Source: Pseudomonas sp. A34-9 (GTDB taxonomy: Bacteria > Pseudomonadota > Gammaproteobacteria > Pseudomonadales > Pseudomonadaceae). From it: a stretch of 64,000 nucleotides of DNA. Made by a program: the position numbers and the translations under genes. Under the pieces are notes generated by a model. The model was not told where the DNA came from. It saw only the letters and a program-made list of their open reading frames with translations, and did no database searches. Below are positions 51,149-59,546 of the stretch, one piece after another (the first letter of the stretch is position 1; every line of letters begins with the position of its first letter). The stretch lies in assembly GCF_029543085.1 (NCBI RefSeq), contig NZ_CP119967.1, positions 3,622,501 to 3,686,500 on the forward strand. The letters are read 5' to 3'.

Positions 51149-52828
51149 ATGGCCACAATCGACACAACATCCACCGGCAGTCCACCGCGCAGCGGCGGCA
51201 TCACCAAAGAGGAACGCAAGGTCATCTTCGCCTCGTCCCTCGGTACGGTTTTCGAGTGGTACGACTTTTATCTCTACGGCTCGCTGGCGGCGATCATCGC
51301 CAAGCACTTCTTCGCCGGCGTCAACGAAACCACCGCATTCATTTTTGCCCTGCTGGCGTTTGCAGCGGGGTTTGCGGTGCGGCCATTCGGGGCGATCGTG
51401 TTCGGCCGGCTCGGCGACATGATCGGGCGCAAGCACACGTTTCTCATCACCATCGTCATCATGGGTGTCTCAACGGCGATTGTCGGTCTGTTGCCCGGCT
51501 ATGCAACCATCGGCGTCGCCGCCCCGGTCATTCTGATTACCCTGCGCTTGCTGCAAGGCCTGGCGCTGGGTGGTGAGTACGGCGGTGCAGCGACGTATGT
51601 GGCCGAACACGCGCCACGCAACAAGCGCGGCTTCTTCACTTCATGGATTCAAACCACCGCGACCCTTGGCCTGTTTCTGTCGCTGCTGGTGATCCTCGCC
51701 TGCCGCACCGCGCTGGGCACCGAAGCCTTCGAGGCGTGGGGCTGGCGGATTCCATTTCTGCTGTCGATCCTGCTGCTGATCGTCTCGGTGTACATCCGCC
51801 TGCAACTGAGCGAGTCGCCGGTATTCCAGAAGATGAAGGCCGAAGGCAAGGCGTCGAAAGCGCCGCTGACCGAATCCTTCGCGCGCTGGGACAACCTCAA
51901 AGTAGTGATCATGTCGCTGCTCGGCGGTACAGCGGGGCAAGCGGTGGTCTGGTACACCGGGCAGTTCTACGCGTTGTTCTTCCTGTTGCAGACACTGAAG
52001 ATCGACCCGCAAACCGCCAACCTGTTGATCGCCGGTTCGCTGCTGATCGGCACGCCGTTCTTCGTGATTTTCGGCAGCCTCTCCGACCGCATCGGGCGCA
52101 AGCCGATCATCATGGTCGGCTGCATGCTGGCGGCGCTGACCTACTTCCCGATCTTCCATGCGCTGACCCAGTACGGTAACCCCGACGTGTTCATCGCTCA
52201 GGAGAAGAACCCGGTCAAAGTGATCGCCAACCCCGATCAATGCTCGTTCCAGTTCGACCCGGTGGGCAAGGCCAAATTCACCAGCTCCTGCGACCTGGCC
52301 AAGACCCTGCTGGCGAAACGGGCGATCCCGTATGAGAACGTGATCGCCGAACCTGGCACCGTCGCGCAAGTGCGCATTGGCGACAAAGTCGTCGAGAGTT
52401 TCGAAGGCAGTGCGCTACCGGCCGCCGACTTCAAGACCCGCAACGATGCGTTCACCGCGACCCTCGGCACTGCACTCAAAGATGCCGGTTATCCGGAGAA
52501 AGCCGACCCGGCGAAAACCAACTATCCGATGGTGCTGCTCCTGCTCACCGTACTGGTGATCTACGTGACCATGGTCTACGGCCCGATTGCGGCGTGGCTG
52601 GTCGAGCTGTTCCCGACCCGCATTCGCTACACCTCGATGTCGCTGCCGTATCACATTGGTAACGGCTGGTTTGGCGGCTTCCTGCCGACGGTGGCTTTTG
52701 CCATGGTTGCCGCGACCGGGGATATTTATTACGGCTTGTGGTACCCGATCGTGATTGCGGTGATGACGGCGGTACTGGGCACGTTCTTCCTGCCGGAAAC
52801 CAAGGATCGCGACATTCTCAAGGACTGA
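51149..52828 (+). CDS. MFS metabolite:H+ symporter with large periplasmic insert
   Basis: 559 residues, over 100 longer than a usual MFS protein. The N-terminal half has TVFEWYDFYLYGSLAAII and the RLGDMIGRKHTF motif of the ProP/KgtP/ShiA-like group. Residues about 340-460, between two membrane helices of the C-terminal half, form a hydrophilic insert with two cysteines (Cys365, Cys381) that could form a disulfide in the periplasm. CGGAGAA precedes the ATG. It stands alone after the PhnD-type operon. Substrate unknown. Confidence 0.85.
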   Translation: MATIDTTSTGSPPRSGGITKEERKVIFASSLGTVFEWYDFYLYGSLAAIIAKHFFAGVNETTAFIFALLAFAAGFAVRPFGAIVFGRLGDMIGRKHTFLITIVIMGVSTAIVGLLPGYATIGVAAPVILITLRLLQGLALGGEYGGAATYVAEHAPRNKRGFFTSWIQTTATLGLFLSLLVILACRTALGTEAFEAWGWRIPFLLSILLLIVSVYIRLQLSESPVFQKMKAEGKASKAPLTESFARWDNLKVVIMSLLGGTAGQAVVWYTGQFYALFFLLQTLKIDPQTANLLIAGSLLIGTPFFVIFGSLSDRIGRKPIIMVGCMLAALTYFPIFHALTQYGNPDVFIAQEKNPVKVIANPDQCSFQFDPVGKAKFTSSCDLAKTLLAKRAIPYENVIAEPGTVAQVRIGDKVVESFEGSALPAADFKTRNDAFTATLGTALKDAGYPEKADPAKTNYPMVLLLLTVLVIYVTMVYGPIAAWLVELFPTRIRYTSMSLPYHIGNGWFGGFLPTVAFAMVAATGDIYYGLWYPIVIAVMTAVLGTFFLPETKDRDILKD

Positions 52829-52851
52829 ACCCGATCACTGCAGGTGTTGCT

Positions 52852-52903
52852 GCAGGCTGCGATTTTTTGATCTTGTTTTTGGAATCAAAAGATCGCAGCC
52901 TGC
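52852..52903. repeat. extragenic palindrome of the GCGATCTTTTGATC family, copy 3
   Basis: GCAGGCTGCGAT / ATCGCAGCCTGC arms with near-complementary T/A runs inside, 24 bp after the MFS stop; probably the transcription end. Confidence 0.75.
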
Positions 52904-53028
52904 GGCAGCTCCTACAGCTGAGCTGTTGCATCGACGCATCGCGTACCGCTCATTCCACTGCGTCGCAAAAATATCGAACGCTCGCCACAGGTTCACCTCC
53001 AATGTTTACACCCATGGAGGTCAACACA

Positions 53029-53247
53029 ATGAATAACGATGACAGCAAAACCCCGAACGCCCCGCCCACCGATACGTCCGGCAAACCGGTAAATGTGGTC
53101 AAGCGCGATCTTGAAGACAGAGATGATGACACCGAAGCCGTGGATGAAGTCATCACGCCCTCGTCCACAAGAGTGAAGGAACAGGACGCCGAAACGCTGC
53201 AGCGCAAGGTCGATGAGATCGAACGCAAAGTGGCCGACGGTAATTAG
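53029..53247 (+). CDS. small acidic hypothetical protein, 72 aa
   Basis: MNNDDSKTPNAPPTD followed by an acidic middle (LEDRDDDTEAVDEV) and a C-terminal coiled-coil-like helix (AETLQRKVDEIERKVADG). GGAGGTC is well placed before the ATG at 53029; the longer upstream frame is out of context. Likely disordered with a helical end. Function unknown. Confidence 0.6.
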   Translation: MNNDDSKTPNAPPTDTSGKPVNVVKRDLEDRDDDTEAVDEVITPSSTRVKEQDAETLQRKVDEIERKVADGN

Positions 53248-53409
53248 TGGTTCAAGGCGATCGCCACGGTCTGTTGGATTTAGCCTTTCACCCCAGTCCT
53301 CTCCCACAACGAGACGAGGGACAAGGAGAGCCCATCTCCGGTTTTTTCAAGACCTGAGTTCGACGCGCAATTGCACGTCGGCGTACCTCGCGCAACCACC
53401 TCGGTCAGT

Positions 53410-53430
53410 CCCCTCTCCCTCTGGGAGAGG
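53410..53430. repeat. CCCTCTCCC-TCT-GGGAGAGGG dispersed hairpin
   Basis: 9-bp arms with a 3-nt loop inside GTCCCCTCTCCC...GGCTAGGGTGAGGG, a dispersed repeat found across gammaproteobacteria. It lies just beyond the end of the DUF1801 gene. Confidence 0.6.
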
Positions 53431-53431
53431 G

Positions 53432-53827
53432 CTAGGGTGAGGGCTTCTTCGCCGTATTGAGTTTCACGGCCGCCCGAATCAGCGCAATCAACGCCTTTTC
53501 ATCAATCCGCTCACCCTCATGAAAGTCAATCGCCCGCCGCGTATTGCCCTCCAGACTGGCATTGAACAACCCGGCCGGATCATCCAGTGAAGCGCCCTTG
53601 GCGAAGGTCATTTTCACTGCAGTCTTGTACGTCTCGCCGGTACTGATAATGCCGCCATGCGACCACGTCGGCACACCCCGCCATTTCCACTCTTCGACCA
53701 CTTCAGGATCAGCCTTGTGCACGATTGCGCGGATTTGTGCCAGCGTTTCACCGCGCCAGTCGCCCAGTTCGGCGATGCGTTGGTCGATGAGTGTCGACGC
53801 GGATTCATTGCCCTCTGCTTTCGTCAT
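53432..53827 (-). CDS. DUF1801 (YdhG-like) protein
   Basis: 131 residues. LAQIRAIVHKADPEVVEEWKWRGVPTWSHGGIISTGETYKTAVKMTFAKGASL matches the DUF1801/YdhG fold (iron-chaperone-like beta-alpha domain). Cytoplasmic, stand-alone, with GAGAG before the ATG. Function unknown in Pseudomonas. Confidence 0.82.
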   Translation of the reverse strand: MTKAEGNESASTLIDQRIAELGDWRGETLAQIRAIVHKADPEVVEEWKWRGVPTWSHGGIISTGETYKTAVKMTFAKGASLDDPAGLFNASLEGNTRRAIDFHEGERIDEKALIALIRAAVKLNTAKKPSP

Positions 53828-53895
53828 CGCAGAACTCTCGACATACAGGATAGAAACAACTCTAGCCCTCGCCTTTTGCCCCCGCCAGTTCGCCC

Positions 53896-55923
53896 TCAGC
53901 GCACGTTGCGATACAGCATCAGCCGCGCACTTTCATGCAGCCCCCGCGTCAGCTCGACCAGCCGCTGGAATTCGACAGGATTCTGCTCGGCGACGTTGTC
54001 TCGCGGTGTTGCCGAGCGCAAGTCGTGCAAGGTCGGCGCGCTGCCGTCGTGTTGCATTTGCAGCAGATGATGTTGAGTCACGCCGCCAATCAACGGGAAG
54101 GTGCCTTCACGCAACACCAGCGGCACCACGCGTTCGCCTTCTGGCGCTGGTTGTTGAACATCACGGCCCATGGCGCCGTTGTTGAACGGGATACCGGCCA
54201 TGCCCGCCACGGTCGGCAACAGGTCCACCAGTCCTACCGCCTCATCGATGACCTTGGGTTTGAGCAAGCCCGGCGCATGAATCAGCATCGGCACATGGTT
54301 GCTTTCCAGGCCCAGTTGCTCGAAGGCCGGCGGCATGTGCGGGATCTGGCTGATGCGGGTGTTGTGGTCGCCGAAGAACACGAAAATCGTGTTGTCGTAA
54401 TAGCCGCCGGCCTTGGCCAGTTCCATCAGTTTGCCGATGTTGAAGTCCAGCAGGCGCACGGCGTTGTATTGCTCGACGCTGCGTGAGCCGGCCGCTTGCA
54501 CCTGCGCAAGCGACAGATTACTGATCTGGAAACCGTCGTTGTCCTTGGGGATGGTGAACGGCCGGTGGTTGCCCGAGGTTTGCACGTAGGCGAAGAAGGG
54601 GCGGTCCTTGGGCAGATCACGCAGGATGCGGTCGCTTTCCTTGAACAGATCCAGGTCGGAAATCCCCCACACGTCCACCAGCGGCGAACGCCAGTCGCTT
54701 TCCTGATACAGCTGCACGCCTTCGATGCTTTGCTGAATCAGCGCATTGATGTTTGCCCAGCCGGCGTTGCCGCCGATCATGTAGAGCTTCTGATAATCGC
54801 TGAACGCATTGATCAGCGTGTGCTGGCGGGTGATCAGCGGATGGCGGGTGGCCGTCTCCTGACGGGTCACGTCCGGCACCCCGGTGATGCTCGCCCACAC
54901 GGTTTTTGCGGTGCCGGTGACCGGCACGTAAAAGTGTCGAAAAAACCAGCTCTCGGTCGCCAGTTGATCGAGATTCGGCGTCGGGTTCAGCGGGTTGCCG
55001 TAGGCGCCCACCGCGCTGGTGCCCAACGATTCGAGCATGACGAACATCACGTTCGGCGCGCCCGCGAGCCGATACGGCTGCACAGTTTGCTGTCGCTCGA
55101 AGGTGAGGCGTTGCGGGTCCGGCTGATCGACACCCAAGTACCGCGCAATCGCCGGGTAATGCTCGCGCACCTGGGCTTCATCGAATTGCGCCTGCCCGGC
55201 CTTGAGCGTGTCGTACAGGAACAGCACCGGGTTCAGGCCTACGGCGGCAATCTGCGCATTGCCGGAGAAAAACGCATCGCTCCAGCGCAACGGCACCGGA
55301 TTTTGCAGATTGAGATGTTCGACGCGACCGAGCAACGCCAGCAGCACGGTGACTAAGCCGAATCCAGCGCCCAAGGCTCGCGAGGTACGGCGGATGAACC
55401 GAGGTTGCCGCGCCAGCGTCGCGCGTTCCAGGCGCAGGAATCCGTAGAACCACAGCGCCAGCACCGCCAGCCAGCCGAGGGCAATCCACAGCACCGGGTA
55501 GCTTTCCCAAATCATCTGCTGCGAAATCTGCGCATCTTCCAAATACCGCAGCACCGTGGCGTTGATGCGCACGCCGAGGTAGGCGTAATGGCCAAAATCG
55601 ATGATGTAAACCAGACCGACCCCACCCAACGCCAGCAACCAATAGCCTCGCGCTACACGGTGCAGCAGCGCCACACGCGTCAGGTTCCAGCGCGGCAGCC
55701 AGGCCAATACGGCCAGCGGCAATATCAACAGCACCGCCAGACGCAGGTCGAAGCGCAGACCGATGCCGAGGGTTTCGCACAGTTGCGGGTTGTCGGCAAA
55801 CGCGCTGACGTCGAGACCGGAAAAACCCAGCACAAACACCAGCCGCAGTGTGGCCAACAGTAAAAACGCCAAACCTGCCGCCCCTACGCCGTAGCGCAGG
55901 CGTCGCGATTGCAACCAACCCAT
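53896..55923 (-). CDS. LtaS-like membrane phosphoglycerol/phosphoethanolamine transferase
   Basis: 675 residues: five predicted N-terminal membrane helices (to about residue 200) and a periplasmic sulfatase-fold domain. Metal ligands and nucleophile follow the LtaS pattern: Glu298 (FVMLESLG), Thr341 in GTAKT, and the DHN of FFGDHNTRISQ. LtaS-family enzymes in Gram-negatives transfer phosphoglycerol from phosphatidylglycerol to periplasmic or outer-membrane glycans. It ends the leftward operon that begins with the sialidase-fold gene. Confidence 0.87.
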   Translation of the reverse strand: MGWLQSRRLRYGVGAAGLAFLLLATLRLVFVLGFSGLDVSAFADNPQLCETLGIGLRFDLRLAVLLILPLAVLAWLPRWNLTRVALLHRVARGYWLLALGGVGLVYIIDFGHYAYLGVRINATVLRYLEDAQISQQMIWESYPVLWIALGWLAVLALWFYGFLRLERATLARQPRFIRRTSRALGAGFGLVTVLLALLGRVEHLNLQNPVPLRWSDAFFSGNAQIAAVGLNPVLFLYDTLKAGQAQFDEAQVREHYPAIARYLGVDQPDPQRLTFERQQTVQPYRLAGAPNVMFVMLESLGTSAVGAYGNPLNPTPNLDQLATESWFFRHFYVPVTGTAKTVWASITGVPDVTRQETATRHPLITRQHTLINAFSDYQKLYMIGGNAGWANINALIQQSIEGVQLYQESDWRSPLVDVWGISDLDLFKESDRILRDLPKDRPFFAYVQTSGNHRPFTIPKDNDGFQISNLSLAQVQAAGSRSVEQYNAVRLLDFNIGKLMELAKAGGYYDNTIFVFFGDHNTRISQIPHMPPAFEQLGLESNHVPMLIHAPGLLKPKVIDEAVGLVDLLPTVAGMAGIPFNNGAMGRDVQQPAPEGERVVPLVLREGTFPLIGGVTQHHLLQMQHDGSAPTLHDLRSATPRDNVAEQNPVEFQRLVELTRGLHESARLMLYRNVR

Positions 55924-55944
55924 CGTTGACCTCTGTGTGGTGAT

Positions 55945-56556
55945 TCAGATTGAAGACGTCGGTGCGGCCGCAACCGGACGCAGCAGACGCCAGATTTCGC
56001 GCACGCACAGTGCCGCGCCGGCCACCAGGCAATAGCCCACCAGTAGGGGATCGATCAGGTAGTCCCAATAGTTTTCCGAGGCCTTGAGACGTAGCGCGAA
56101 GGCCAGCGTGCCGAGCGCCAGCATCGCCACGCCCAGGCCATTGCGCAGCCACAACAGCAGCAACGTCGTCAGCCCGACCAGCACCAGCATCGGTCGTGGA
56201 TTGAAGCCCCAGCGGTACGGATCGACATAGGTCAGGCCCATGGTGGCCGGGTACAAAATTGCCGCCAACACGCTGAACAACACCAGCACCTGAACGCGCT
56301 TGATCGTTGGCAACGGCTCAATCACGCCTAACCGCAGCAGGCTGACCCAGCCCAGCAACACCAGCGTGGTGATCGCCAGATCATCGGTAAAACTGCGCAC
56401 ATAGGCCGCCAGCGGCAGCTCGCCGACCGGGACAAAACCGGCCAGTGCCAACAACGGCAGCAACCACGGCCGCCAGCGCCGGGTCAGGCCAAGCGTACTG
56501 AGCAGAACAAAACCGAGCAGGACAAAACTCAAATGGGCTTGCCAGGGAAACATCAT
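55945..56556 (-). CDS. hypothetical inner-membrane protein, 203 aa
   Basis: About seven hydrophobic helices (for example HLSFVLLGFVLLSTLGL, ITTLVLLGWVSLLRLG, MLVLVGLTTLLLLWLRNGLGVAMLALGTLAFAL). The ATG at 56556 overlaps the preceding stop as TGATG. No family recognised. Sandwiched between the sialidase-fold and LtaS-like genes, so it probably takes part in the same envelope-glycan process. Confidence 0.75.
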   Translation of the reverse strand: MMFPWQAHLSFVLLGFVLLSTLGLTRRWRPWLLPLLALAGFVPVGELPLAAYVRSFTDDLAITTLVLLGWVSLLRLGVIEPLPTIKRVQVLVLFSVLAAILYPATMGLTYVDPYRWGFNPRPMLVLVGLTTLLLLWLRNGLGVAMLALGTLAFALRLKASENYWDYLIDPLLVGYCLVAGAALCVREIWRLLRPVAAAPTSSI

Positions 56557-57851
56557 CACAGGCGCTCCGCCAGCCACGCATCGTTGAAGCTGACATGTTT
56601 GATGAAGGTGTTATTCCACGAATACACCAGGTGATAGAGACCGTCCGGACCCCGGCTGAAATACGGGTACTCGTACTCGAAATCACAGCCGCGCGGCTTG
56701 CACACGCGGTAGTCGAGATTGCTCAAAAAGCGTTGCTCCAAGGGCAGGCGTCGCGCGCCACTGGAGGCCCTGAAGCCTTCGCCGATAATCGCCTTGTAGG
56801 CTTCGGGGGCGAACGGCTGGCCGAGCGGATCGGGCGATTGATCCAGATCGATGACACTGCGCCAGTCATTCAGGTTGGCATCGGTGCCATACAGGCTGAG
56901 TTTGAAACGGCCGTCCTGCAGATCGTTGAGCGCGACCAGCAAGCCATCATCGGCCGTGCCCACCGCCGCCAGCAACGAGTTGGGGTTGGCCGGCTCCAGC
57001 GGATACGGCTCGCTCCAGGTCTGGCCGGCGTCGTAGGTGTGGCTGGCGAGCACGCGATGATGAGTCTCGCCGGCATAGCGCAACATCGCAACGGCACGCT
57101 GGCTGTCCAGCGGCACAATGGTCGGCTGCAACGAGTGTTTGCCTCGGCTGATGCGGAATTTGTCGATCACCGCGCCATCGGCACTCAGGTACAGATACTC
57201 GGCAAACTTGCCCATGAATTCGTGATACACCGGCAAACCGATCGAGCCGTCGGCATGAAACACCGGTGCGGCGCGCACCAGCGTGCTGATGTTGAAAAAC
57301 GGCGAGGTGATCAATTGCCGTGGCGTCGACCAACTGCGTCCGAAGTCTTCGGAGACCATCGCATTGATCGCACTGGTGGCCCAGCCGCCGATGGACACCG
57401 ACACATAGAACATCCACAAGCGCTGGTCCGGCGCGAGAGCGATCACCGGGTTGCCGAGTTTACGGATGTAGCGGCGCGTGCCGTCACGCGTGGATTCACG
57501 GGTCGCCAGCACATGCTCGGCGCCCCACTCCGCGGTTTTCGCGTCGAACCGCGCGGTGCGGATCTGCACGTCGGCAGCACCTTCGCGCGAGCCGGCAAAC
57601 CACACCGCCATCAGGTCGCCGCCGGGCAGCGCCGTGACCGATGACGAGTGCACAAAATCGTCCAGTTGCGAGGAGACAAAACGGCTGTTGTACATCGGTT
57701 CGGTGGCTTGCCGTGTGGCATCAACCGGCACTGTCGAGCGCGCGAAGGGCGCCAGCACGTGGGACGGATGGCTGCGCCACGCCGCGAGAAAAATCAGGCA
57801 CACCGCGAGGCTGCCGAGAATGAACGTCAAGCGAAAGGACAACGCACGCAT
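56556..57851 (-). CDS. sialidase/neuraminidase-fold protein, membrane-anchored
   Basis: 431 residues. An N-terminal membrane anchor (FILGSLAVCLIFLAAW) is followed by a six-bladed propeller with at least two Asp-boxes (SEDFGRSW, TYDAGQTW) and exo-alpha-sialidase-type segments (GGDLMAVWFAGSREGAADVQI, LPVYHEFMGKFAEYLYLSADG). Proteins of this type act on glycans; true sialidase activity is not implied. It is the first gene of a three-gene operon with the membrane protein and the LtaS-like enzyme. Confidence 0.82.
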   Translation of the reverse strand: MRALSFRLTFILGSLAVCLIFLAAWRSHPSHVLAPFARSTVPVDATRQATEPMYNSRFVSSQLDDFVHSSSVTALPGGDLMAVWFAGSREGAADVQIRTARFDAKTAEWGAEHVLATRESTRDGTRRYIRKLGNPVIALAPDQRLWMFYVSVSIGGWATSAINAMVSEDFGRSWSTPRQLITSPFFNISTLVRAAPVFHADGSIGLPVYHEFMGKFAEYLYLSADGAVIDKFRISRGKHSLQPTIVPLDSQRAVAMLRYAGETHHRVLASHTYDAGQTWSEPYPLEPANPNSLLAAVGTADDGLLVALNDLQDGRFKLSLYGTDANLNDWRSVIDLDQSPDPLGQPFAPEAYKAIIGEGFRASSGARRLPLEQRFLSNLDYRVCKPRGCDFEYEYPYFSRGPDGLYHLVYSWNNTFIKHVSFNDAWLAERL

Positions 57852-57901
57852 AGTGGACTCGCGGCAAGGACAGGAGGGTTAACAATCGGCAGACATCCTT
57901 G

Positions 57902-58447
57902 TCAGCGCGTCGAATCGTCCGGCAAGCGGCGACGGCGTCCCGTAAGCATCGACAACGGCAAGTTGTCGCGAACCTGAAAACTTTCAAACAGCGCCGCAGC
58001 GATGTGGATGCAGACCAGCACGAGCAGGCTGTCCGCAGCGGTCTGGTGGATCGATAGCGGCCAATCGGCGCCCCACAAGGCGTCGACCTCCTCCATCGCC
58101 CAACCGCTGAGGCCGAGGGTCAGCAAGGCCAGCAACATCAGGATCATCACCAGCGCGCCGATGGGCGAGTGGCCGAGGCGATGCTCGGGTCGCCCGGCCA
58201 TCAACGACCGTGCATGGCCGAGCAAACGCGATGGCGTTGGCCAGAAGTCCGCCCAACGCGCACTGCGCGGCCCGATAAATCCCCACACCGCCCGCACCAA
58301 CAGCCAGCCCATGGCGTAATAGCCGAGCCAGACATGCCAGTCGTCGCCCGCTTCATTGAAGAAGTAGTTGGCGACGAAGACGCCCGCGATCGACAGATGA
58401 AACAGCCGCACCACGGGGTCCCACAGGCGCAGGGACGCGCTCGGCAT
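57902..58447 (-). CDS. cytochrome b561-type membrane protein
   Basis: 181 residues, four membrane helices with heme-ligand histidines in VVRLFHLSIAGVF, HVWLGYYAMGWLLVRAVWGFIG and VLVCIHIAAALFESF. This matches the short cytochrome b/b561 (Ni-Fe hydrogenase cytochrome b-like) group that moves electrons across the inner membrane. The start overlaps the PepSY gene stop (TGATG), so the pair is co-translated. Confidence 0.87.
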   Translation of the reverse strand: MPSASLRLWDPVVRLFHLSIAGVFVANYFFNEAGDDWHVWLGYYAMGWLLVRAVWGFIGPRSARWADFWPTPSRLLGHARSLMAGRPEHRLGHSPIGALVMILMLLALLTLGLSGWAMEEVDALWGADWPLSIHQTAADSLLVLVCIHIAAALFESFQVRDNLPLSMLTGRRRRLPDDSTR

Positions 58448-58713
58448 CAGCCCTTGATCTCGGTCTTGACCGCTTTACCGCTGACCGGGTCGTGGTAAAT
58501 CTCGACCTTGCGCTTGTCCTTGTCGAACCCGTAAATCTCGTAGCAGTTGCCGTCGGTGACCTTGAACTTGCTGATCTCGTAGCCCTGGGCTTTCAGTTGT
58601 TCCTGAAAGGCCTTCTGGTCTTGCCATTGTGAGCGCTCGGCGGTGGTGCATTGTGGGCCGGCGACGGCCAGCGGGCTGGCGACGATCAAAGACAACAGCA
58701 GCAGTTTGCGCAT
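58447..58713 (-). CDS. periplasmic PepSY-domain protein
   Basis: 88 residues with a signal peptide (LLLLSLIVASPLAVA). The PepSY-like core reads EQLKAQGYEISKFKVTDGNCYEIYGFDKDKRKVEIYHDPVSGKAV. It has Cys33 and Cys67, which could form a disulfide. GAGAGTG precedes the ATG at 58713. Co-operonic with the cytochrome b561 gene and divergent from the two-component genes, the usual PepSY-cytochrome-TCS arrangement. Confidence 0.87.
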   Translation of the reverse strand: MRKLLLLSLIVASPLAVAGPQCTTAERSQWQDQKAFQEQLKAQGYEISKFKVTDGNCYEIYGFDKDKRKVEIYHDPVSGKAVKTEIKG

Positions 58714-58760
58714 GGAATCACTCTCGCTGGATGAGGAAGGCCTCACTGTGCAAAAGCAAC

Positions 58761-58777
58761 CTTAGCGAAAGCTTAGT
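58761..58777. promoter_or_regulatory. CTTAG direct repeat, candidate response-regulator box
   Basis: CTTAGC and CTTAGT are separated by 5 bp (11-bp period), the layout of PmrA/QseB-type binding sites. It lies between the divergent PepSY and response-regulator genes, 48 bp from the PepSY start. The regulator would control both directions. Confidence 0.5.
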
Positions 58778-58883
58778 TGGCAACGAGTCGTTACATCTTT
58801 CCCGTCGGATGGCCTGCCACGGCGCTCGGCGCAGCGGCATGATGCCGCCCATCAAACCCCGTATTGCAAACAGAGAACCGCCC

Positions 58884-59546
58884 ATGCGCCTGCTTCTGGT
58901 CGAAGATGATCGTGCCCTCGGACAAGGCATTCGCGTTGCCCTGAGCAGCGAGGGCTACACCCTCGACTGGTTGCAGGACGGCTTCAGTGCCTTGCATGCC
59001 TTGCGCAGTGAAAGCTTCGATCTGCTGCTGCTCGACCTTGGCCTGCCACGACTCGACGGCCTGACTTTGCTCCAGCAACTGCGCGGGGAGCCGCAGGACT
59101 TGCCGGTGCTGATCCTCACCGCGCGCGATGGCACGGCCGAGCGCATCGCCGGCCTCGACGCCGGTGCCGATGACTACCTGATCAAACCGTTCGATGTCGA
59201 TGAGTTGAAGGCGCGCATCCGCGCCTTGCTGCGGCGCAGTCACGGCCGCGCGCAACCGGTGCTGGAACATGCCGGCGTGTGCCTGGACCCGGTCAGCCAG
59301 CAAGTCACCTGGCACGGCAACGAGGTGGTCATGACCCCGATGGAATATCAGCTGCTGCATCAGTTGATGGCCCGCCCCGGCAAAGTCGTCACCCGCGAGC
59401 GCCTGTCCGGGGCGCTGTACGGCTGGCAGGAACGGGTCGAGAGCAACACCCTCGAAGTGCTGATCCACAACCTGCGCAAAAAGCTCTCGACCGAGTTGAT
59501 CCGCACCGTGCGCGGCGTCGGTTATGTGGTGGCGGGCAAACCATGA
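58884..59546 (+). CDS. OmpR-family response regulator, QseB/PmrA-like
   Basis: 220 residues. Receiver with Asp51 (LLLLDLGLPRLDG) and Lys101; winged-helix DNA-binding domain (VVMTPMEYQLLHQLMARPGKVVTRERLSGALYGWQERVESNTLEVLIHNLRKKL). The ATG at 58884 is the canonical MRLLLVEDD start; the longer frame covers the promoter region. It overlaps the kinase gene by 4 bp. Confidence 0.93.
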   Translation: MRLLLVEDDRALGQGIRVALSSEGYTLDWLQDGFSALHALRSESFDLLLLDLGLPRLDGLTLLQQLRGEPQDLPVLILTARDGTAERIAGLDAGADDYLIKPFDVDELKARIRALLRRSHGRAQPVLEHAGVCLDPVSQQVTWHGNEVVMTPMEYQLLHQLMARPGKVVTRERLSGALYGWQERVESNTLEVLIHNLRKKLSTELIRTVRGVGYVVAGKP

